57,721 bases of DNA from Pseudomonadota bacterium (lineage in GTDB: Bacteria; Pseudomonadota; Gammaproteobacteria; Acidiferrobacterales; UBA6901), in assembly GCA_021785795.1 (NCBI GenBank), contig JAJYEK010000009.1:1-57721 (forward strand), written 5' to 3'. The notes under the pieces are model-generated. The model saw only the letters and a program-made list of their open reading frames with translations, did not search any database and was not told the origin of the DNA. The first letter of the stretch is position 1, and the number at the start of each line of letters is the position of its first letter. The translations under genes and the position numbers were made by a program. Below, piece after piece: positions 47,909-57,721 of this stretch.

Positions 47909-49012
47909 TCAGGCTCCAGGCCCGTCGTTCCTCGCTAGCCACTGTGCCAAGTAGCTGGCTGTCTGCGCGATTCCGAGTGGCACGACCGATGGCGGTCGGG
48001 GTGCCGACCACAGGGCCGCAAGCGCATCGCCGATATCGCCGCGTTCGAGCTGGTCGCGCGTAATCTCGAGGCTACGGGCATGTCCGTTGAGCCAGCGCAC
48101 TAGAACGGGCTCCTCCGGCCAGTCGGGGCGCCGGATATAGAGCAGCGGTACGCCATTGCAGGCCGCCTCCGCGAAGATACCGTAGCCTGGCTTGGTGACA
48201 AGCGCGTCACAGCTGCGCAGCAGATCGGGGAAGGTTATTCCGAGCGTATCGATGCTGACAATGTCCGCACGTGCCCCAGCGATGTCCCGGTCGCCCACCC
48301 AGTGCACTCCGGGCAAGCGCGGCCAGCAGTTCAGGTCGAGCGGCAGGGGGATGCCTCCAAGGGTGATGACGATGAGCCGTCGGTTCCGACCGAGCCGCAG
48401 GCGGGCGTCGAGTTCCGCGCGTCGATCGACCCCGAGCTGCGCAATGACGCCGGCCGGCCGGCCGTTGCGGATCCCCGGCATCGGCATGCTGGGTTCGATT
48501 TGGAGAAATGCGGCGGCGCTGTTGTAGGCAGCAAGCATCTGGTCGACGATGGCCGGTGCCTCGGGCTGCGCTCCGCAGTAGTGCCGGTAGATATCCGCCC
48601 AGTTGAGGCAGCACAGCGCCACGGCCGGAATGCCGGCGGCGGCGGCACCGGCGAGCGGCAGATAAGCGATGTCGGCCAGCACCAGATCGGGCGCTAGCGC
48701 GCGTAGCCGCTGTGCTTCAGCCGTTACCTTCCGGTCCCAGTTACAATGAAAGGCGCGATAGGCAGCCGCACTTTCGTCCACGCGCACTTCCACGGCTGAC
48801 TTCATGATCATACCGAAGTCGCCAGTCTCCGCCAGATAGTCCCATCCGGTACCTAGCCTCGCCTCCAGCAGCTGGCGTGGCAACGCCGTGCGCAGACTGA
48901 CGCGCAGGCCCGGGATGCGTCGGCGGAGCAGTGCGATGACCGGCAGGACCTGTGCAGCATGCCCATAGCCATGGGACGAGATGGACACCACGAGATGCGC
49001 GGAGCGTGGCAC
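47909..49012 (-). CDS. Glycosyltransferase-like protein (GT-B fold, MurG/GT28 type)
   Basis: 367 residues. The N-terminus VVSISSHGYGHAAQVLPVIALLRRR is the glycine-rich loop of GT-B enzymes, and CDALVTKPGYGIFAEAACNGVPLLYIRRPDWPEE near residues 270-305 is the usual UDP-sugar donor site. No signal peptide or membrane segment is seen. The donor and acceptor are unknown; the closest general type is the predicted GT found beside sugar kinases. The start is GTG at 49012. It is oriented opposite to der and next to xseA. Confidence 0.75.
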   Translation of the reverse strand: MPRSAHLVVSISSHGYGHAAQVLPVIALLRRRIPGLRVSLRTALPRQLLEARLGTGWDYLAETGDFGMIMKSAVEVRVDESAAAYRAFHCNWDRKVTAEAQRLRALAPDLVLADIAYLPLAGAAAAGIPAVALCCLNWADIYRHYCGAQPEAPAIVDQMLAAYNSAAAFLQIEPSMPMPGIRNGRPAGVIAQLGVDRRAELDARLRLGRNRRLIVITLGGIPLPLDLNCWPRLPGVHWVGDRDIAGARADIVSIDTLGITFPDLLRSCDALVTKPGYGIFAEAACNGVPLLYIRRPDWPEEPVLVRWLNGHARSLEITRDQLERGDIGDALAALWSAPRPPSVVPLGIAQTASYLAQWLARNDGPGA

Positions 49013-49121
49013 GCCGGTGCTCAGTGGGCCCGCCGTTCAGGACCGTCCGGAGCAGCCGCTGCGGACGGCCGGAGGGGACGCGATGGCGCCGGCTTGCTGC
49101 CACCGCTGCGGTGGCCCCGGC

Positions 49122-50492
49122 TCACTGTCCCGTCTCCTCTACTCGTGCCTTCAGGTGTCCCCGGGCCAGTAGCGCGCGGATGCGCTGGCCGGGGCGCAGC
49201 TGGCGGGCATCCTGAACCAGGACCCCGTTATCGTCGCGCTGGACAATGGCGTAGCCGCGGGCAAGCGTCGCCAGCGGACTCAGCGTGTCCAGTCGACCCG
49301 AGGCGGCGCTCAGGCGATGTCCGGCCCGTTCCAGGCTCTGGCGGATCGCCCGCTCCAGACGCTCCAGGTGGTGGGTAAAACGCAGCTGTCCCTGGCAGAT
49401 GCGGGCCGCGGGTGAGAACTGGTGGAGGCGCGCGGTCGCAGCCAGTAGTGCCGAGGCTGCCGCGTTATGCCGGGCAGTGTGGGCCAGGCTCAGGCGGCGG
49501 GAGATGTCGGCGAGCCGCTGGCGCAGGTATCTGATCCGGTCTGCCGGGTGGATCAGCCGGGAAGCGAGCCAGTCGAGACGCAGGCGCGCGCTGTCCAGGC
49601 GGCTGTTCATGCAGCGGCGCAGCCGCTGCTCGGCCGCCGCGCATTCTGCCAGCCATTCGCGGGAATCGGGACTCAGCATGACCGCAGCCGCGGTCGGCGT
49701 CGGCGCACGTGCATCGGCCACCAGATCGGCAATGGTGAAGTCGGTTTCATGGCCGACACCGGAGACAACCGGCAGCGGACATTCGGATAGTGCCCGGGCT
49801 ACGACCTCCTCATTAAACGCCCACAGGTCCTCCAGTGATCCGCCACCTCGGGCAACAATCAGCGCATCGCAGTCGCGGCGTTCCCCGGCCAGCCGGATGG
49901 CGGCGGCAATCCGCTCGGCTGCCCCCGCTCCTTGCACGGGCACCGGGTAGATGAGCACCGATATCAGGGGAAAGCGGCGCGCCAGCGTTGTGATGATGTC
50001 GCGTATGACGGCGCCGCTCGGTGAGGTGATGACGCCGATGCACCGGGGCAGCTTGGGAAGAGGTTTCTTGCGAGTGAGGTCAAACAAGCCCTCCAGGGCA
50101 AGCCGGTTCTTCAGCGCCTCGAAGGCGCGTCGCAGTGCCCCTTCGCCCGCTTCCTCCAGGTGTTCGACGATGAGCTGGAATTCGCCGCGACCCTCATACA
50201 AGCTGACGCGGGCACGCAATACCGCATGCATGCCGTCTTTGGGTACGCAGGCAAATACCCGCTGGTTGCTGCGGAACAAGGCGCAGCGGACCTGTGCCTG
50301 GGCGTCCTTCAGGGTGAAATAGCAGTGGCCGGATGCCGGTCGTGCCAGGTTCGAGACCTCGCCTTCGATCCACAGCAGCGGAAAGCCCCCTTCGAGCAAC
50401 GCTTTGGCTTCGCGCGCCAGGCGCGATACCGAGTAGATCTCGCGCAGGGGTGTGGTTCCGGGCGGGGCAGGAATCAGGTTGCGGCTGGCCAT
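49122..50492 (-). CDS. xseA: Exodeoxyribonuclease VII large subunit
   Basis: 456 residues, normal length. An N-terminal OB-fold begins IYSVSRLAREAKALLEGGFPLLWIEGEVSN and contains HCYFTLKDAQAQVRCALF. The catalytic domain has GVITSPSGAVIRDI, RGGGSLEDLWAFNEE and VSGVGHETDFTIADLVADARAPTPTAAA. It cleaves single-stranded DNA from both ends with XseB. The ATG at 50492 (MASRNLIPAP) starts just before the OB-fold. A long open frame upstream to 50888 is not conserved and overlaps the response-regulator leader. Confidence 0.95.
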   Translation of the reverse strand: MASRNLIPAPPGTTPLREIYSVSRLAREAKALLEGGFPLLWIEGEVSNLARPASGHCYFTLKDAQAQVRCALFRSNQRVFACVPKDGMHAVLRARVSLYEGRGEFQLIVEHLEEAGEGALRRAFEALKNRLALEGLFDLTRKKPLPKLPRCIGVITSPSGAVIRDIITTLARRFPLISVLIYPVPVQGAGAAERIAAAIRLAGERRDCDALIVARGGGSLEDLWAFNEEVVARALSECPLPVVSGVGHETDFTIADLVADARAPTPTAAAVMLSPDSREWLAECAAAEQRLRRCMNSRLDSARLRLDWLASRLIHPADRIRYLRQRLADISRRLSLAHTARHNAAASALLAATARLHQFSPAARICQGQLRFTHHLERLERAIRQSLERAGHRLSAASGRLDTLSPLATLARGYAIVQRDDNGVLVQDARQLRPGQRIRALLARGHLKARVEETGQ

Positions 50493-50979
50493 CCCGCAAA
50501 CATAACCTGCGGCTTCGAAATAGAGAAGGCCTTGCCGCGGTTGCCGGACCCGCCATGGGGTAGACCGCGTGCCCGGCGTCTCATCTTGCAGACCGGCCGT
50601 TGCCATTAGTGGCATATAGCTTGCATGTTTATCGATTACGAGGGATGCACCCAGGCGGACGCGGCCTTCCACCGGTTTACCGGGCCGCGAGGGACCGGAA
50701 AGCCGGACCCGGGTCAAATAACCCGTGTCGAAGAGAACGTTTGATCCTGCGCCCGGTAGGGAAATATTTGAGCTACCGGATCCTGTGTCCGGTTCACGCA
50801 GCGGTAGCGGAGCAACCGGAAACTGGCTGTACAGGCGACGGGAATGCGGGTCTGGATTCGAGCTTATGCCGGTGGCCTGGTTCGGCATGGGGCCTTATCC
50901 GAATCGCCGGCCGCAGAGTCGGATTCCGTGGGCGCCGTTCGCGGCGTCGTGGCCAATGGCGGGGAGGCATGCTCTACCG
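50493..50979 (+). promoter_or_regulatory. Long leader with sigma-54-type promoter before the response regulator
   Basis: TGGCATATAGCTTGCA at 50610-50625 fits the -24/-12 consensus with 10 bases between GG and GC, pointing toward the response-regulator gene. Predicted transcription from about 50635 leaves a leader near 345 nt. The leader contains stem-loops, for example GCTACCG (50772-50778) with CGGTAGC (50802-50808). No convincing ORF is seen in it. The same interval must hold the minus-strand xseA promoter. Confidence 0.5.
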
Positions 50980-51567
50980 ATGTCCGAATTCGCTAAATCG
51001 ATGTTCCGCGTGCGGGGGGCGCGGCATGCACGTCTGCTGCTCGTGGACGACGAACCGGGCGCCCTGGACCTGCTGCGCCGGGCATTTGCTGCCGAGCCGT
51101 ACCTGATCGAGTCCTATACCGATCCGACCGAGGCACTTGCACGGGCAAAGCAGATTGAGTTTGATCTGGTGATCTCCGATTACCGTATGCCGGAGGTTGA
51201 CGGAGTCAGCTTTCTGACGATCTTCCGGACGCTGCAGCCGGATGCCGTGCGGTTGATACTGAGCGGTTACGCCGACAGCGATGCGCTTCTCGGTGCAATC
51301 AACGATGCCCGGATCTTCCGCTTCATCTCCAAGCCGTGGATGGACAGCGAACTGCGCGCTACGGTGTTCCAGGCGCTGGCTTATCGCGCCACGTTGGTGG
51401 AGAACCGCGAGCTTGCCGAACGGGCTCGTTTCGGGGCGCAGGAGTGCCCGCGCCGACAGCAGCAGGAGCTGGAGCGCCTGGAGCGTGAACAGCCGGGCAT
51501 CACCCGGGTGCGACGTGGCGCGGACGGCGCTATCCTGATCGGCAATGAAGAGGACGACGAACAGTAG
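50980..51567 (+). CDS. Single-domain response regulator
   Basis: 195 residues. A receiver domain occupies residues about 15-140: LLLVDDEPGAL has the acidic pocket, LVISDYRMPEVDG the phospho-accepting Asp, LSGYAD the Thr/Ser position, and FISKPW the conserved Lys. The remaining about 60 residues are a charged coiled coil (LVENRELAERARF, RRQQQELERLEREQ) and an acidic tail. No HD-GYP, AAA or DNA-binding output is attached, so it likely acts by protein contact. The ATG at 50980 follows GGGGAGG at slightly long spacing; no histidine kinase is adjacent. Confidence 0.85.
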   Translation: MSEFAKSMFRVRGARHARLLLVDDEPGALDLLRRAFAAEPYLIESYTDPTEALARAKQIEFDLVISDYRMPEVDGVSFLTIFRTLQPDAVRLILSGYADSDALLGAINDARIFRFISKPWMDSELRATVFQALAYRATLVENRELAERARFGAQECPRRQQQELERLEREQPGITRVRRGADGAILIGNEEDDEQ

Positions 51568-51719
51568 CCGGGCCGAATCCCCGAGACAGAAACGAGGGTT
51601 TGGACCCCGGACCCCCGTCCAGCCGGAAGGAACGGGCCGGTACCGGCCGCAATCAAGAAACGCCCGACCGCGCCGCCTTCACGGCGCCCTGCCGCAGCGA
51701 TACTGGCGACGGCCGTCAG

Positions 51720-52028
51720 TCAGCGTGGATAGACAGGCTTGGCGTCGATTTGGGACTGTGCCTGCTCTTCGGCGAGTTTCACCTGCTCCAGGGCGGTCTG
51801 CGCGAGTTTCAGGGCTTTGGCGCTCTTGCCCTCGCGGTTCAGCTTCTCGGCTTTCTTCACGTACTTTGCGGTGTTGACCCAAAGGTCTACATGCTCTTTG
51901 TGTGCCCGGGCGACCGCCTGTTTCGCGGCGGCGATTGTATCTGCCACGGATGGTCCCCTCGGGGCAACGTGCGTCGCACAGCCGCCGGCGGCGAGGGCTA
52001 GAGAGACCAGGAGCACGGTTTTTTTCAT
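51720..52028 (-). CDS. Small alanine/lysine-rich lipoprotein
   Basis: 102 residues. The ATG at 52028 follows GGAGGAAAC and begins MKKTVLLVSLALAAGGC, a lipoprotein signal. The mature chain is a long amphipathic helix (IAAAKQAVARAHKEHVDLW and LNREGKSAKALKLAQTALEQ), resembling small DUF4398-type or alanine-zipper envelope lipoproteins. It may bridge the outer membrane and peptidoglycan. No partner is adjacent, and it is divergent from guaB. Confidence 0.8.
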   Translation of the reverse strand: MKKTVLLVSLALAAGGCATHVAPRGPSVADTIAAAKQAVARAHKEHVDLWVNTAKYVKKAEKLNREGKSAKALKLAQTALEQVKLAEEQAQSQIDAKPVYPR

Positions 52029-52222
52029 CGTCAGGTTTCCTCCTCGGGTGGTGTTGGCCACAATTAAAGGTTAGGCGTGCGACGGCGTCAACCGAAAAAG
52101 TTTTCCCGCACCGGCCCGGAAGGGGGAATATTACGGCTGACACCGACGTCGTGCGGCCCGGCTGGCAGGCCGTTCTCAGCCGCCGGCCGCGAGACCGCGC
52201 TGTGGAAGGGGCCAATCCCCAG

Positions 52223-53714
<1,492 letters not shown>

Positions 53715-53787
53715 GCGGTAACATGCAGCCCGTGAACCGTATCGATTGCGCTGCACGCGCCGCTTCCCGCACTGTACAGCTGCCGCC

Positions 53788-55362
53788 ATGACTGATCCCC
53801 ATTCCCAGAAGATCCTCATTCTCGATTTCGGTGCGCAGTATACCCAGCTCATCGCCCGCCGGGTGCGTGAAGCCGGCGTATACTGCGAGATTTATCCCTT
53901 CGATATGGGAGAGGAGGAGGTACGCCGGTTCGCGCCGCGCGGCATCATCCTGTCCGGCGGTCCCGAGTCGGTTACCGAGGCCGAGACGCCGCGCGCTCCG
54001 CGGTCGGTGTTCGATCTCGGCGTTCCCGTGCTGGGTATCTGCTATGGCCAACAGACCATGGCCGCGCAGCTTGGTGGCGAAGTCGAAACCGGCGAGACGC
54101 GCGAGTTCGGGTACGCGCGGGTGCGCATGCACGGCCACTCGCGGCTGTTCAAGGGCATACGCGACGAAGTGGGCGAGGGCGGCGAAGAGTACCTGCACGT
54201 GTGGATGAGCCACGGTGACCGCGTGACCAGGCTGCCGGCCGGTTTCCGGGTGATTGGCTCCAGCGAGGGCGCGCCGTTTGCCGGCATCGCCGACGAAGCA
54301 CGCCATTTTTACGGTGTTCAGTTCCATCCCGAGGTCACCCACACCACCCAAGGCGCGGCGATCCTGGAGCGCTTCGTACGCGATATCTGTGGCTGCGGTG
54401 CGCTGTGGACGCCCGGCAATATTGTTGATTCCATGGTGGCAGCAGTGCGCAGCCAGGTCGGAACCAATGAAGTGGTGCTCGGACTTTCCGGAGGAGTGGA
54501 TTCTTCGGTGGTTGCGGCGCTGCTGCATCGCGCGATCGGCGCTCAGCTCACCTGTATTTTCGTCGACAACGGCCTGCTGCGCCTGAACGAGGGCGATCAG
54601 GTGATGGCGACCTTTGCCGAGCACATGGGGGTCAAGGTCATCCGGGTGGATGCCGAGAAGCGGTTTCTCGATGCGCTGAGGGGTGTCAGCGATCCGGAGT
54701 TGAAACGCAAGGCCATCGGGCGTGAGTTCATCGAAGTTTTCGAGGAAGAAGCGGCGAAGATCCGGGGCGCGAAGTGGCTGGCCCAAGGCACGATCTATCC
54801 GGACGTGATCGAATCGGCCGCCGCGCGTACCAGAAAGGCGCACGTGATCAAGTCGCACCATAATGTAGGCGGCCTGCCAGAGCGCATGCATCTGCAGCTG
54901 CTTGAGCCGCTGCGGGAGCTGTTTAAGGACGAAGTGCGTGCGATTGGCGCCGAGCTCGGACTGCCGCACGCCATGATCTACCGTCATCCCTTCCCCGGAC
55001 CGGGTCTGGGCGTGCGCATTCTCGGAGAAGTGAAGAAGGAATACGCCGATATCCTGCGCAAGGCCGACGCCATCTATCTTGAGGAGCTGTACCGCAGCGG
55101 ACTGTATGACAAGGTCAGCCAGGCGTTCGCCGTATTCCTGCCGGTGCGGTCAGTGGCGGTGCTGGGCGATGCGCGGGCCTACGATTATGTGGTTGCGCTG
55201 CGTGCGGTCGAGACGGTGGATTTCATGACTGCCCGCTGGGCGCACCTGCCCTACGACGTGCTCGGGCGCATGTCAAACCGCATCATCAACGAAGTCCGCG
55301 GCATTTCGAGAGTGGTGTACGACATTTCAGGTAAGCCGCCGGCTACCATAGAGTGGGAGTGA
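53788..55362 (+). CDS. guaA: GMP synthase (glutamine-hydrolysing)
   Basis: 524 residues. The class I amidotransferase half has [16 protein letters not shown] with the catalytic Cys and [10 protein letters not shown] with His/Glu. The synthetase half has the P-loop [15 protein letters not shown], and the C-terminal dimer domain ends KPPATIEWE, the typical GuaA end. The ATG at 53788 ([10 protein letters not shown]) is the family start; longer frames read into intergenic DNA. It completes the guaBA operon and is the last housekeeping gene before the AT-rich end. Confidence 0.98.
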   Translation: MTDPHSQKILILDFGAQYTQLIARRVREAGVYCEIYPFDMGEEEVRRFAPRGIILSGGPESVTEAETPRAPRSVFDLGVPVLGICYGQQTMAAQLGGEVETGETREFGYARVRMHGHSRLFKGIRDEVGEGGEEYLHVWMSHGDRVTRLPAGFRVIGSSEGAPFAGIADEARHFYGVQFHPEVTHTTQGAAILERFVRDICGCGALWTPGNIVDSMVAAVRSQVGTNEVVLGLSGGVDSSVVAALLHRAIGAQLTCIFVDNGLLRLNEGDQVMATFAEHMGVKVIRVDAEKRFLDALRGVSDPELKRKAIGREFIEVFEEEAAKIRGAKWLAQGTIYPDVIESAAARTRKAHVIKSHHNVGGLPERMHLQLLEPLRELFKDEVRAIGAELGLPHAMIYRHPFPGPGLGVRILGEVKKEYADILRKADAIYLEELYRSGLYDKVSQAFAVFLPVRSVAVLGDARAYDYVVALRAVETVDFMTARWAHLPYDVLGRMSNRIINEVRGISRVVYDISGKPPATIEWE

Positions 55363-55626
55363 CCGGAATTTTTAACACATGGAATTATAATAATTTAAAC
55401 AATCCCATCGAGAACATAATCCGCATCATCAATGGTATTTTTCCTGGTATTTATTGTGCGTAGCAAGGCAGCGCACATCGATACCATGAGAGGCGAATTG
55501 GTGCAGTCATGGTATTTCGTGGGCGCCGCTCAGATGCCGGTTCTTGATCGAGAATGGCGTTATTGCGGGCTGTAAACACGCCAAATATGTATATAATATG
55601 GCGTGAATAAGTGCTAGAATCACGCC
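55363..55626 (+). promoter_or_regulatory. AT-rich region with inverted repeats ahead of the fic gene
   Basis: Base composition drops sharply after guaA. ATACCATGA (55481-55489) and TCATGGTAT (55507-55515) are inverted, and TGGTATTT recurs near 55433, 55445 and 55510. Nearer the gene, CACGCCA (55577-55583) and TGGCGTG (55599-55605) flank a TATAAT box (55592-55597). A third CACGCCA (55621-55627) touches the start codon. This pattern suggests repressor half-sites. Confidence 0.55.
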
Positions 55627-56769
55627 ATGAGATGGATATGGCAACAATCGGACTGGCCCGATTTCAGCTATAACAATCGCGCGCTCAATGATCGGGAACT
55701 TGAATTTCGGCTGAACTCTGAGCGCCTGGCAGGCAGCTTTGATGCGCTACCGATGGCATCTCAAGAGGATGCCACGATTGACTTGATGCTTTCCGAGGCC
55801 ATCAAAACCAGCGCGATTGAGGGCGAGGATCTGGACAGAGAGTCGGTCAGGTCATCACTACTCGCTTTGATAACATCGGATACGCTACCGGACAATGCAG
55901 ACCAGAAAGCAGCGGGGGCTGCTTCGTTGCTGGTGGACGTTCGCAAGAACTGGCAAGCATCCCTGACGCATAAACTGCTGGGCAAGTGGCAATCCATGGC
56001 TGTCCCGGAACAGCGCTATACACCTATTCTGCGAGGTGCATACCGCAACGATCCTTCACCAATGCAAATAGTGAGCGGGCCTTATGGGCGGGAAAAGGTT
56101 CACTATGAGGCCCCGCCAGCAACCCTGGTGCCTGAAGAGATGGCGAGATTCATCGACTGGTACAACAAGATCAGCCCTTTGAAAGGTGATAAGAAGATAC
56201 GGGGGATTGCCCGAGCAGGTATTGCACACCTTTGGTTTGAAGTGATTCATCCTTTTGATGATGGCAATGGGCGAGTTGGCAGGGCGATTGCTGACCATGC
56301 GCTTTCACAGTCTCTCGGTTATCCGACTATGGCCTGTCTTGCCACAGCGATAGAAGGGGACAAGAAATCCTATTACCTGCATTTGGAGAAAGCGAGCCGG
56401 GGAAGCCTGGACGTTAACACCTGGCTAGATTATTTTGCCGATAGGGTTATCAAGGCACAGGAAATTGCCAGGGAAGAAGTGGATTTTGTACTGGCCAAGA
56501 CGCGTTTCTACGAAGCCTATGGCGACCAGCTGAATGACCGGCAGGCCAGGATGGTGTCGAGGGTGTTCGCTGAAGGTCGCAAGGGCTTTGAAGGTGGAAT
56601 AACGACCAAGAAATATGAAGCGATTACCAAGTGTCCTAATCGGACGGCCAGCCGTGATCTTTCTGACCTGGTTTCTAAGGGAATCATCGTTCCGTTACCA
56701 GGTGGCGGCAGATCAACCCGATATGAGTTAACGATTGTTGAACCGGCTCAATCTGGTCTGACGAGGTAA
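55627..56769 (+). CDS. Fic-family adenylyltransferase, class II
   Basis: 380 residues. An N-terminal DUF4172-like part carries the inhibitory helix motif T-S-A-I-E-G (residues 61-66), the (S/T)xxxE(G/N) that blocks ATP binding. The Fic core has HPFDDGNGRVGR with catalytic His208 at the start of the loop. The C-terminal 80 residues form a winged-helix-like part (EAITKCPNRTASRDLSDLVSKGIIVPL). Fic enzymes transfer AMP, or another phosphoryl adduct, to hydroxyl groups of target proteins; targets are unknown. The winged helix may bind the CACGCCA repeats. No Shine-Dalgarno is evident. Confidence 0.92.
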   Translation: MRWIWQQSDWPDFSYNNRALNDRELEFRLNSERLAGSFDALPMASQEDATIDLMLSEAIKTSAIEGEDLDRESVRSSLLALITSDTLPDNADQKAAGAASLLVDVRKNWQASLTHKLLGKWQSMAVPEQRYTPILRGAYRNDPSPMQIVSGPYGREKVHYEAPPATLVPEEMARFIDWYNKISPLKGDKKIRGIARAGIAHLWFEVIHPFDDGNGRVGRAIADHALSQSLGYPTMACLATAIEGDKKSYYLHLEKASRGSLDVNTWLDYFADRVIKAQEIAREEVDFVLAKTRFYEAYGDQLNDRQARMVSRVFAEGRKGFEGGITTKKYEAITKCPNRTASRDLSDLVSKGIIVPLPGGGRSTRYELTIVEPAQSGLTR

Positions 56770-56850
56770 TGATTCCCTTCGCTCTGCACTCTGCAGCGAG
56801 CGATTTTATCTACACAAGCCTGATCGATTTAATGAGTTACCATTTGTCCT

Positions 56851-57410
56851 ATGAACATCGATACACTCAAAGAGAAACTGGCTGATATCGACGCCGATAC
56901 CTTGCGCAATTTTATACTCGACCTCTACCACCGCTATCCGGAGTTGAGCGACAAGATCGAAGCATTGACATTGGCAAATGATCCGGTCGCCCTGTCCAGG
57001 GTGCTGCGCAAGCATATTGCATTGCTGAAACGAGGGAGGAGGTTTGTCGACTATCGGGCGAGCTTTGATTTTGCACACGAACTGGAGGCGGCCCTTGCCG
57101 ACATTGAAAGCGGACTGCTGGGGTGCTCGCCGGAACATGCGTTTGATTTGGTCGACCAGTTCCTGGCGACGGCGGAATCGGTGCTCAACCGTGTCGATGA
57201 TTCCGGTGGGGCAGTGGGCGAGGTATATCGCCAAGCCGTACTATTGTGGTTGACGGCGGCTAAAGGCTGGCGGGATGCCAACATCGATTGGCTTGAGCGG
57301 ATTTATCAACTGTATCAGCAGAATGATTATGGTGTGCTTGATCCGCTATTGCCGAATGCCCATCTGCTGTTAACCCCGGATCAGCTGAAGCAACTTGCCT
57401 GGCGCCCCCG
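56851..57410 (+). pseudogene. 5' part of a DUF6880-like gene truncated by an insertion
   Basis: The frame MNIDTLKEKLADIDADTLRN...LLTPDQLKQLAW (about 185 residues) resembles DUF6880 proteins: EALTLANDPVALSRVLRKHI, RGRRFVDYRASFDFAHELE and FDLVDQFLATAESVLNRVDDS. Family members usually continue well beyond this point. Coherent sequence stops near 57405-57410, exactly where DNA with IS21-like terminal repeats begins, and the reading frame continues only into IS sequence to 57564. The gene is therefore probably broken by insertion. Family name is from memory. Confidence 0.6.
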
Positions 57411-57594
57411 TGTTGCCTCACGTAATTTTGTTACCGGTTGCCTCATGAGTGATGTTACCGGCGCGTCCCGTCTTGCCGTCTCCTTTCCATCTGTTTGTAA
57501 GCCGCAAAGCGGCAGAAGTCCGCGGCCGGTGGGGCAAGATGTGTTGAATGCCATCCAAATCTAGGCCATTGGGGGTGCGGACAATTACTTGGAC

Positions 57595-57693
57595 TCAGGC
57601 CTGTCCCAACGTTGCCCGGCGCGAAACGTGTAAGTTCATGAAGGATATGCACAAAGGTGGATTAATCGAGTGTTAACGATTTCAACGCCAGAA
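57595..57693 (+). repeat. Right copy of the 99-bp terminal inverted repeat
   Basis: Exact reverse complement of bases 1-99. It includes AAAGGTGG and the GTG start of a rightward frame. The two copies face outward, so the whole window lies between inverted copies of one element. Confidence 0.9.
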
Positions 57694-57721
57694 AGTGTCA
57701 ATGTGGCCCCGGAGACAGGTT
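57670..57721 (+). CDS. 5' fragment of an unidentified mobile-element gene
   Basis: GTG at 57670 preceded by AAAGGTGG (57653-57660) opens a frame V-L-T-I-S-T-P-E-S-V-N-V-A-P-E-T-G that runs off the end. A small overlapping frame (57548-57676) ending K-G-G-L-I-E-C lies just before it, in another phase. Position near an IS end suggests a transposase or its leader, but no motif is visible. Confidence 0.35.
   Translation, partial: MLTISTPESVNVAPETG

Larger units (their letters stand above)
57411..57721 (+). mobile_element. End of an IS21-like insertion sequence, running off the right edge
   Basis: The insertion begins TGTTGCCTCACG at 57411. Two imperfect direct repeats of the form TTGCCTCA...GTTACCGG lie near 57413 and 57438, the multiple terminal repeats typical of IS21-family ends starting with TG. 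The element continues through the 99-bp repeat (57595-57693) into a frame starting at GTG 57670. No transposase domain is inside the window, so the family call rests on the terminal-repeat layout. Confidence 0.5.

Noticed and set aside
45177..48011. A 944-codon open frame on the minus strand
   Set aside because: It is antisense to bamB and der, has shadow composition rich in His, Arg and Gln, no family motifs and no ribosome-binding site. GC-rich genes often leave the opposite strand open.
50600..50720. c-di-GMP (GEMM) riboswitch in the response-regulator leader
   Set aside because: I looked for the GEMM core and tetraloop-receptor pattern and did not find it.
50625..50744. Short 39-codon frame just after the sigma-54-type promoter
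   Set aside because: Its ATG lies inside the -12 region, upstream of the predicted transcript start, and it has no ribosome-binding site.
50493..50888. N-terminal extension of xseA by 132 codons
   Set aside because: The extension is not like any exonuclease VII and overlaps the response-regulator leader; the family N-terminus starts at 50492.
57548..57676. 42-codon frame across the right-end repeat
   Set aside because: The left copy of the repeat does not keep this frame upstream of the shared 99 bp, so a conserved small gene is not supported.

Overview
The window looks like chromosome of a GC-rich gammaproteobacterial, sulfur-oxidising chemolithoautotroph. The evidence is a form II RubisCO with a divergent CbbR-type regulator, a DsrE / TusA / sulfide:quinone oxidoreductase-like / DUF1641 sulfur module, and a gammaproteobacterial gene order (iscRSUA-hscBA-fdx-iscX-ndk-rlmN-pilW-rodZ-ispG-hisS-yfgM-bamB-der-xseA-guaBA). 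The sulfur-oxidising lifestyle and a placement near Acidiferrobacter / Sulfuricaulis-like lineages are inferences from gene content; no rRNA gene is present.

Layout. 1-99 is a repeat that recurs inverted at 57595-57693. 229-741 is a small lipoprotein, followed by about 1 kb without a recognisable gene except a weak IS3-like remnant. 1816-8247 is a glycogen operon (GH57, glgA, GH57, glgB), then a DUF389 membrane protein. 9372-16133 is a looser region: a broken 5' duplicate of an EamA transporter, a GT2 / UPF0104 pair, a CBS protein, the intact EamA transporter, a frameshifted DsbA-family pseudogene and a secreted GlcG/HbpS-like protein. 16582-19015 is cbbM/cbbR. 19138-21584 is a MarR regulator followed by CDGSH, YceI and membrane-protein genes. 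21912-25691 is a DUF3034 protein behind a predicted sigma-54 promoter, followed by the sulfur module. 25755-30438 holds yajQ, a diguanylate cyclase, a predicted GGA-rich small RNA, fdxA and a PilZ-like protein. 30439-55362 is densely packed housekeeping DNA. 55363-57721 is an AT-richer accessory end: a Fic protein with repeated half-sites at its promoter, then a gene cut off by IS21-like terminal DNA.

How parts may work together. RubisCO supplies fixed carbon that the glg operon can store. The sulfur module probably transfers sulfane sulfur and feeds electrons to quinone. The isc operon assembles Fe-S clusters for FdxA, IspG, RlmN and the CDGSH protein. A diguanylate cyclase and a PilZ-like receptor flank an RNA with the layout of a CsrA-sequestering sRNA (RsmZ/CsrB type), which would link second-messenger signalling and carbon storage. 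That RNA is the strongest candidate for something undescribed here. Other signals worth testing are two sigma-54-type promoters, an apparently leaderless guaB mRNA, a 60-residue triple repeat in the DUF1641 protein, and the outward-facing inverted repeat at the window ends.
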